Assembly (NCBI RefSeq): GCF_004125265.1
Contig: NZ_RDTE01000003.1
Coordinates: forward strand, 7,626,001 to 7,690,000
Reading direction: 5' to 3'
Source: Streptomyces lydicus
GTDB taxonomy: Bacteria; Actinomycetota; Actinomycetes; Streptomycetales; Streptomycetaceae
DNA length: 64,000 bases
Shown: positions 57,679-64,000 of the stretch, one piece after another
How the letters are laid out: each line of letters opens with the position of its first letter
Position numbering within the stretch: position 1 is the first letter of the stretch
The notes under the pieces: model-generated
The model's input: only the letters and a program-made list of their open reading frames with translations
The model's database searches: none
What the model was told of the DNA's origin: nothing
Program-made: the position numbers and the translations under genes

Positions 57679-59109
57679 CTACCTCGGGCTGATCGTGACC
57701 CGGTAGGTGGCCCCGGCCCGGCCGCGGGTGCTCACGCTGACGGTCGGGCCGTGGCCGTCCCAACTGGCCTTGCCGCCCTGGATGTCGACGCGGTAGCCGC
57801 CCGGGTACGTGTCCCTGGGCACGGTGATCCGGGTGGGCCCCTCCGCGCTGTCGCGGGTGCGGAAGGTGAGCGTGTAGGTGCGGGTGGCCGGGGCGTACGC
57901 GAACGCCAGCGGGTCGCCCGCGACGGCCCGCGCGTACGGCTGGACGAGCAGCCGGGCGTGGGGCTTCGCGGCGCCGGTCCGGTCGAGGAAGCAGTAGCCG
58001 CCGCCCCGGCACCACTGCCACCACGTCCAGCCACTGGAGAAGCGGTCCAGGGAGGCCGTCATGTCGGTGACGAACCGGCTCGCGTGCGGAAGGTACGGGT
58101 TGCCGCCCCACTCTCCCACGATCACCGGCATGCGGTGACGGGTCGGATAGTCGCTGATCGCGGCCTCGTAGGCGGGGATGAAGGTGCCGTCGGGGTCGTA
58201 GTCGGCACCGGTTTCCATCGCGGTCTCGTAGAAGTGCGGCGCGTAGCCGGCGTGCGGGTCGTCGATGCGGCCCATCCGGGTGGGGACGCCGGTACCGACG
58301 ATGACGGTGGGTTCGACGAAGACCCACGACCTGCGGTCGACCAGACGGATCGCCCGGGCAAGACGGTTCCACAGCTCGGTGAGCTCGGTGGCCTCGAAGC
58401 GGGCCGCGGCGGCGGGGAGGTCTTCGCCTTCGAGGAACTTCGCGAACGGCTCGTTCATCAGGTCGTAGCCGAGCAGCGCCGGGTGCCGGCCCAGGGCGGC
58501 GGCCACCGTCAGCCACATGCGGGCGTGCGCGGCGCGGAGGTCGGCGTCCTTGTACAGGTGGTCGAAGGCGGTCTGTACGGAGGGTTCGAAGTACTCGGAG
58601 AACCAGTCGTCGGGTATCGGCTCGAACGGCAACCCCTCGTCACGGGTGGCCCAGTCGGGGATGCCGCGGGAGCCGAAGTGGGGGCCGTACACGTCCTGGT
58701 GGGCGTCGAGGATGACCTTGATGTGGCAGCGGTTGGCCCAGTCGAGGATGCGGCGCATCTTGGCGAGGTAGCCGCGGTCGTAGTGCCCGGGGGTGGGTTC
58801 GAGGTCGTCCCAGAAGAACGCAAGGCGCGCGAGGTTGAAGCCCCGGGCGGCCATGTCCTTGAGGTCGCTCTCGTGGATGTCGGCGAACGCGTGGGCGCCC
58901 CGGCTGGTCTTGTCGGCGAGGTTGAAGCCGCGCCACTGGAGCGCGCGGCCCTGGCCGTCGGCGATGAAGGTGCGGCCGGCGACCGTGACCCGGTCGGAGG
59001 CGCGGCCGGGGGCACGGTCGGGGCGGGCCTGGGCCTGTGCGGGGAGGACGCCGAGCAGGAGAGCGGCCACGGCCAGGGCGGCGGGCGCGACGCGGGAGGT
59101 CAAGCGCAT
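57679..59109 (-). CDS. Secreted GH5 glycoside hydrolase, endoglycoceramidase-like
   Basis: 476 residues: Sec signal (LAVAALLLGVLPAQA), GH5 catalytic barrel from about 50 to 400 with WRGFNLADK, FNLARLAFFWDDLEP, ILDAHQDVYGPHFG, acid/base Glu220 in GYDLMNEPF and nucleophile Glu333 in VIVGEWGGN, then a C-terminal beta domain (YTLTFRTRD, GGYRVDIQGG). The long ELWNRLARAIRLVD region is as in bacterial endoglycosylceramidases, which cut glycosphingolipids; the physiological substrate is not known. The ATG follows AAAGGGG. A 275-bp gap separates it from dhaM with no feature I can support. Confidence 0.83.
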   Translation of the reverse strand: MRLTSRVAPAALAVAALLLGVLPAQAQARPDRAPGRASDRVTVAGRTFIADGQGRALQWRGFNLADKTSRGAHAFADIHESDLKDMAARGFNLARLAFFWDDLEPTPGHYDRGYLAKMRRILDWANRCHIKVILDAHQDVYGPHFGSRGIPDWATRDEGLPFEPIPDDWFSEYFEPSVQTAFDHLYKDADLRAAHARMWLTVAAALGRHPALLGYDLMNEPFAKFLEGEDLPAAAARFEATELTELWNRLARAIRLVDRRSWVFVEPTVIVGTGVPTRMGRIDDPHAGYAPHFYETAMETGADYDPDGTFIPAYEAAISDYPTRHRMPVIVGEWGGNPYLPHASRFVTDMTASLDRFSSGWTWWQWCRGGGYCFLDRTGAAKPHARLLVQPYARAVAGDPLAFAYAPATRTYTLTFRTRDSAEGPTRITVPRDTYPGGYRVDIQGGKASWDGHGPTVSVSTRGRAGATYRVTISPR

Positions 59110-59384
59110 ACAGGAGCCCCTTTCGAGGAGGGCTGCTTGAGCGGCGTGCTGCTGGCCGACCGGATGGTACTGGCCGGTGGGCCAACTTCCCAGGAAATGG
59201 CGGGAGTTGGCGGAGTTTCCTTCTTCCGCATCCCACTCGCACCCGTCGAGCGTGAACCGGGCCTCCTGGGAACGGGGGGGGAATATCGCAGTCCCCACCG
59301 ATCCCAGAAGGCCCTCACCCGTTCAAGCACCACCGGGGTGCATATCGCCGGTCGCCGGCTTCCGGGAGCAGCGCACCCGGCGCC

Positions 59385-59825
59385 TCACTCCTTGCGGTAT
59401 CCGTACGCCTCCCCGGCCGCCGCCGCGACCGCGTCCAGGTCCGCCCCGGCCGACGCGGCGACCACGGCGGCCACCGCGCCCTCGACCAACGGGGCGTCCA
59501 CCAGCCGGGCGCCCTCGGGGAGCTCGTCGCCCTCGGCGATCAGGGCCTTGACGGTCAGTACGGCGCTGCCCAGGTCGACCAGGATCGCCACGCCCGCTCC
59601 GCGGTCCACCGTCCGCGCCGCCTTGGTGATCAGCTCCGCACTCGTCCCCAGCCCGCCGTCCGGTGTACCGCCCGCGCCGGCCACCGGCACCGTGACCCCG
59701 TCGCCGGCCAGTCCGAGGGCCAGCGTCGCCACGGAATCCGCGACCGGCCCGCTGTGCGACACCAGTACCACCCCGACCGGCGCGTTCTCGCCGCCGGCCG
59801 CACCTCCTGCCGTCTGCGCGCTCAC
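59385..59825 (-). CDS. dhaM: Dihydroxyacetone kinase phosphotransfer subunit DhaM
   Basis: 146 residues, a PTS EIIA-mannose-like domain. The phosphorylated histidine is His24 in LVSHSGPV; GGTPDGGLGTSAELI and ILVDLGSAV are typical of DhaM. It would pass phosphate from HPr to ADP bound on DhaL. Only the EIIA domain is present (no HPr/EI fusion as in E. coli). The GTG start overlaps the dhaL stop by GTGA. Last gene of the operon. Confidence 0.87.
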   Translation of the reverse strand: MSAQTAGGAAGGENAPVGVVLVSHSGPVADSVATLALGLAGDGVTVPVAGAGGTPDGGLGTSAELITKAARTVDRGAGVAILVDLGSAVLTVKALIAEGDELPEGARLVDAPLVEGAVAAVVAASAGADLDAVAAAAGEAYGYRKE

Positions 59826-60430
59826 TTCGCCACCTCCGCAAGCGCCGCGAACAGCAGCGCCGAGGAGGCCGCCCCGGGGTCCTGATGCCCGATGCTGCGT
59901 TCCCCGAGGTAGCTCGCCCTGCCCTTCCTGGCCTGCATCGGTACGGTCGCCAGTGCGCCCTGCCCGGCCGCCTCGGCCGCCGCGTCGAAGGAGGCCGACA
60001 GCGCGGTGACCCCCGGCACCAGAGCGTCGAGCATCGTCTTGTCCCCCGGCGCCGACCCGCCGAGCTGCCCCACCGCGTCCACCCCGGCGGCCAGCCCCGA
60101 CCGCAACTCCTCGGCCGACACGCGGTCCGCCTCGCCCAGCACCTTGCCGGCGCGCCGCAGCAGCGTCCCGTACAGCGGTCCGGACGCCCCGCCCACACTG
60201 GAGATCAGCTGCCGTCCGGCGGTGGTCAGCACCGCACCGGGCGTCGCCGGCGGCTCCGCCGCCAAGGTCTTGACCACGGCCGTGAAGCCGCGCTGCATAT
60301 TCTTTCCGTGGTCGGCGTCACCGATGGGCGAGTCCAGCTCGGTGAGCCGGTCGGCCTCCCGGTCGATGACGGCGGCGGCCGCCGTCATCCAGCGTACGAA
60401 GAACGCGGCATCCAGCACCGTTTCGGACAC
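59822..60430 (-). CDS. dhaL: Dihydroxyacetone kinase ADP-binding subunit DhaL
   Basis: 202 residues. Nucleotide-binding signatures: LTELDSPIGDADHGKNMQRGF (Asp ligands of magnesium), SSVGGASGPLYGT, and APGDKTMLDALVPG, ending in RASYLGERSIGHQDPGA. The GTG start follows AAGGAGAG. It lies 158 bases after dhaK and overlaps dhaM by four bases. Confidence 0.9.
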   Translation of the reverse strand: MSETVLDAAFFVRWMTAAAAVIDREADRLTELDSPIGDADHGKNMQRGFTAVVKTLAAEPPATPGAVLTTAGRQLISSVGGASGPLYGTLLRRAGKVLGEADRVSAEELRSGLAAGVDAVGQLGGSAPGDKTMLDALVPGVTALSASFDAAAEAAGQGALATVPMQARKGRASYLGERSIGHQDPGAASSALLFAALAEVAK

Positions 60431-60588
60431 GGACTACTCTCCTTGGTTGTTCGGGCAGGGAGTGAAGAAAGCGGAAGTCGTACGGCCACAGGCGGTGGAT
60501 ACGGGCCTGCGGCCGCTACGGACGGAAGAGCTGCAAAGACGGCTGCCGTCCCGCAGCGGACTTCTGCGGAGCGGGTACGGCCGTGGTG

Positions 60589-61581
60589 TCACCGCCCCCA
60601 GCGAAGCCCGGGCGTCTGCACCGGCGCGTCCCACAGCCGCAGCAGTTCCCCGTCCACCTGGCACAGCGTCACCGAGCAGCCGGCCATGTCCAGCGAGGTC
60701 ACATAGTTCCCCACGAGCGTGCGGGCCACCGCCACCCCCCGCTCGTCGAGCACCCGGCGGACCTCGGCGTTGAATCCGTACAGTTCCAGCAGCGGGGTCG
60801 CCCCCATGCCGTTGACCAGCACCAATACCGGCAGCTTCGGGTCCAGATCCTCCAGGATCGCGTCCACGGAGAAGTCCGCGATCTCGCGCGAGGTCATCAT
60901 CGCGCGGCGCTCCCGCCCCGGCTCACCATGGATACCGACCCCCAACTCCAGTTCCCCGGCCGGGAGATCGAACGTCGGGGAGCCCTTGGCCGGGGTCGTA
61001 CAGGCACTCAGCGCCACCCCGAAGCTGCGCGACGACGCCACGACCTGCCGGGCCAGCGCCTCCACCCGCTCCAGCGGCATGCCCTCGTCCGCCGCGGCAC
61101 CGGCGATCTTCTCCACGAAGAGCGTCGCCCCGGTGCCGCGCCGCCCCGCCGTGAACGTCGAGTCGGTCACCGCGACATCGTCGTTGACGAGCACGCTGGC
61201 CACCTGCACCCCTTCGTCCTGTGCCAGCTCCGCCGCCATCTGGAAGTTGAGTACGTCCCCGGTGTAGTTCTTGACGATGAACAGCACCCCGTTGCCGCTG
61301 TCCACGGCCGCGGCGGCCCGCACCATCTGATCGGGCACCGGCGAGGTGAAGACCTCGCCCGGACAGGCGGCGTCCAGCATTCCGGGCCCGACGAACCCCC
61401 CGTGCAGCGGTTCGTGCCCGCTGCCGCCGCCGGACAGCAGCGCCACCTTCCCCTCCACCGGCGCGTCCCGCCGTACGATCACCCGGTTCTCGGCGTCCAC
61501 CACCAATTCGGGGTGCGCCGCGGCCATCCCGCGCAGCGCATCGGCGACCACGGTCTCGGCGACGTTGATCAGCATCTTCAT
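60589..61581 (-). CDS. dhaK: Dihydroxyacetone kinase substrate-binding subunit DhaK
   Basis: 330 residues. GGGSGHEPLHGGF binds substrate; His218 in GIHGEPG is the residue that binds dihydroxyacetone covalently as a hemiaminal. VKNYTGDVLNF and GMGATPLLELY are conserved. Together with DhaL and DhaM it phosphorylates dihydroxyacetone to DHAP using PEP. The ATG follows GGGAGG. First gene of the operon; its promoter must lie in the 400-bp gap upstream. Confidence 0.92.
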   Translation of the reverse strand: MKMLINVAETVVADALRGMAAAHPELVVDAENRVIVRRDAPVEGKVALLSGGGSGHEPLHGGFVGPGMLDAACPGEVFTSPVPDQMVRAAAAVDSGNGVLFIVKNYTGDVLNFQMAAELAQDEGVQVASVLVNDDVAVTDSTFTAGRRGTGATLFVEKIAGAAADEGMPLERVEALARQVVASSRSFGVALSACTTPAKGSPTFDLPAGELELGVGIHGEPGRERRAMMTSREIADFSVDAILEDLDPKLPVLVLVNGMGATPLLELYGFNAEVRRVLDERGVAVARTLVGNYVTSLDMAGCSVTLCQVDGELLRLWDAPVQTPGLRWGR

Positions 61582-61982
61582 GGGTACCTCCCGGTGACTT
61601 GAGCAGGCGAGCTTTGAGTGACGTTCTTCCAGGTCAGGTGGGGTGTCGAGCTGTGCTGATCTTGACATGCTCCGGCGATTTCCGACAGGGGTGAAGGGGG
61701 TGGCGGGGTCCGCAGGCCGAGGCCGGGCCCGGCGGACCTCACACCCTGCTGACGGGCCGTCAGTCATGTTCGCTTCGGCCTCCGACGTGCCGGGACTCGG
61801 TGGTGCAAGTATCGGGCGAGGTGGGCGCTGGTGGCACTGTTGCGTGCTGGTGTCGTTGTGATCGGTGTGGCGTGATCCTGCGCTGCTGCCCTGCTCCGGT
61901 GCCGGGTAAAACCATCGATCCGCACACGGGGCCTCTCGTCAACCCCCGCGGGCAGGGGAAGTGGGGAGGGCTCCCCTCGCCG
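61582..61982. other. Intergenic region without a recognised gene
   Basis: About 400 bp between dhaK and the glutamate synthase gene. Some AT-richer patches could hold the dhaK promoter. No hairpin, repeat or convincing reading frame on either strand was found. Confidence 0.5.
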
Positions 61983-63491
<1,509 letters not shown>

Positions 63492-63763
63492 GCCCCGCCT
63501 CCCTCGCTCGCTCGCGGTGCACTACGGCGGTTCTCGTCAGCCTACGCCTGCTTTGTCCCGGTTTCATCGGTCGGTGGTCCACGTCGAGGGGGCTGCGTCG
63601 CGGCGGGGGACCGTGCACCGGCCCGGGGGGCGCGTCACGGCAAGGTGCCCCGCGTCGCGCGGGGCCCGGCAGCAGGAGAGGCCCGGTGGCGAGGCTGACG
63701 CGACGTCATAGGCCGGTCCTTCCGGGGCAGGCAGGTGCCCCGGCGGGTCGGTGCCCCGGCGGG

Positions 63764-64000
63764 TCAGAGGGGTGTGACCGGCCCGGCCGGCAAGGCGGCG
63801 AGCAGCATCAGGGCCACGTCGTCCTGCCGGTCGGCATCGTCCTGCCGGAACTCCAGGAGGGCGTCGGCGAGACGTTCCGGACCCACCGGCGGCGCGTCGT
63901 TGAGGCGCCGGGCGAGGTCGGCGACGGAGTGCTCGGGATCCGTTCCCGGCGTTTCGACCAGGCCGTCGGTGTACAGGGCCAGTACGGACTTCGGCGGCAG
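63764..64000 (-). CDS. SpoIIE-type PP2C phosphatase, C-terminal fragment
   Basis: The last 78 residues of a protein that starts beyond the right edge. The strand LALYTDGLVETPG and DDVALMLL near the end are the closing motifs of SpoIIE/RsbU phosphatase domains, with metal-binding aspartates in TDG and DD. Such enzymes dephosphorylate STAS proteins. Sensor domains, if any, lie outside the window. The gap to gltD (63492-63763) shows a twofold GGTGCCCCGGCGGGTC repeat only. Confidence 0.8.
   Translation of the reverse strand: MPPKSVLALYTDGLVETPGTDPEHSVADLARRLNDAPPVGPERLADALLEFRQDDADRQDDVALMLLAALPAGPVTPL

Noticed and set aside
61662..61667. TTGACA as a plus-strand -35 box
   Set aside because: No -10-like hexamer lies 16-19 bases downstream and no plus-strand gene follows.

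Overview
The window is very GC-rich, GTG starts are frequent, third codon positions are strongly GC-biased, and several genes appear leaderless (a TAxxxT hexamer 6-7 nt before the start codon). Gene content (CHRD protein plus class F sortase, TerD, Rv1733c-like protein, ATP-binding RsbW-like regulator, LigB-type ligase, DUF574-like methyltransferase, SpoIIE-type phosphatase) points to the chromosome of a Streptomyces or close relative. I see no rRNA, tRNA, CRISPR array, prophage, intact insertion sequence or large biosynthetic cluster. It looks like arm-proximal or general chromosome made of many short operons.

Layout. 0-2.5 kb: a minus-strand TetR / DUF4865 / phosphotriesterase-family operon (the last gene runs off the left edge) with a self-overlapping promoter-operator and a (ATGCACGCC)n start region. 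2.6-5.8 kb: ATP-binding regulator, small conserved protein, a Cds1-like PLP enzyme and an SRPBCC protein. 5.8-12.1 kb: a DeoR regulator, then a 13-bp repeat array in front of a large membrane protein whose alpha/beta-hydrolase motifs lie on both sides of a transmembrane block; it converges, with a 31-bp overlap, on a beta-helix/AAA+ ATPase. 12.2-20.3 kb: housekeeping and accessory singletons (Rv1733c-like, MOSC, TerD, HpnB-like glycosyltransferase, Asp/Glu racemase, NUDIX, lipoprotein). 20.5-25.6 kb: a probable 3-hydroxybutyrate module (dehydrogenase, GAF/PucR regulator, MHS-type transporter) with CsbD between. 25.7-30.2 kb: a looser-coded patch with DUF4331, an SDR lacking its catalytic lysine, a lipoprotein and unknown proteins. 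30.4-33.6 kb: CHRD protein with sortase F, PobA-type hydroxylase and a 25-residue basic protein. 33.7-42.3 kb: a beta-lactamase-fold hydrolase, DUF899, monooxygenase, phosphoribosyltransferase-hydrolase fusion, HAD phosphatase, DHFR-like reductase, GGCT-like protein and a Tat lipoprotein.

42.5-45.6 kb holds a nucleoside deaminase divergent from a two-gene operon (double ABM-domain membrane protein plus bicovalent-type FAD oxidase). 45.7-49 kb: ATP-dependent DNA ligase coupled to a NUDIX protein, and an ArsR-type regulator. 49-54.1 kb: a complete polyol/sugar operon (DeoR regulator, binding protein, two permeases, zinc dehydrogenase) without its own ATPase. 54.4-57.6 kb: STAS protein, an ECF-like sigma factor tightly coupled to an unknown helical protein, and a divergent methyltransferase. 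57.7-61.6 kb: a secreted GH5 endoglycoceramidase-like enzyme and the dihydroxyacetone kinase operon dhaK-dhaL-dhaM. 62-64 kb: an orphan glutamate synthase small subunit and the C-terminus of a SpoIIE-type phosphatase.

The best candidates for undescribed biology are the membrane-embedded hydrolase with its 13-bp array, the ABM-membrane/FAD-oxidase operon, and the sigma-factor/partner pair with its nearby 20-bp palindrome. Functional names rest on motif recognition by eye; no database search was run.
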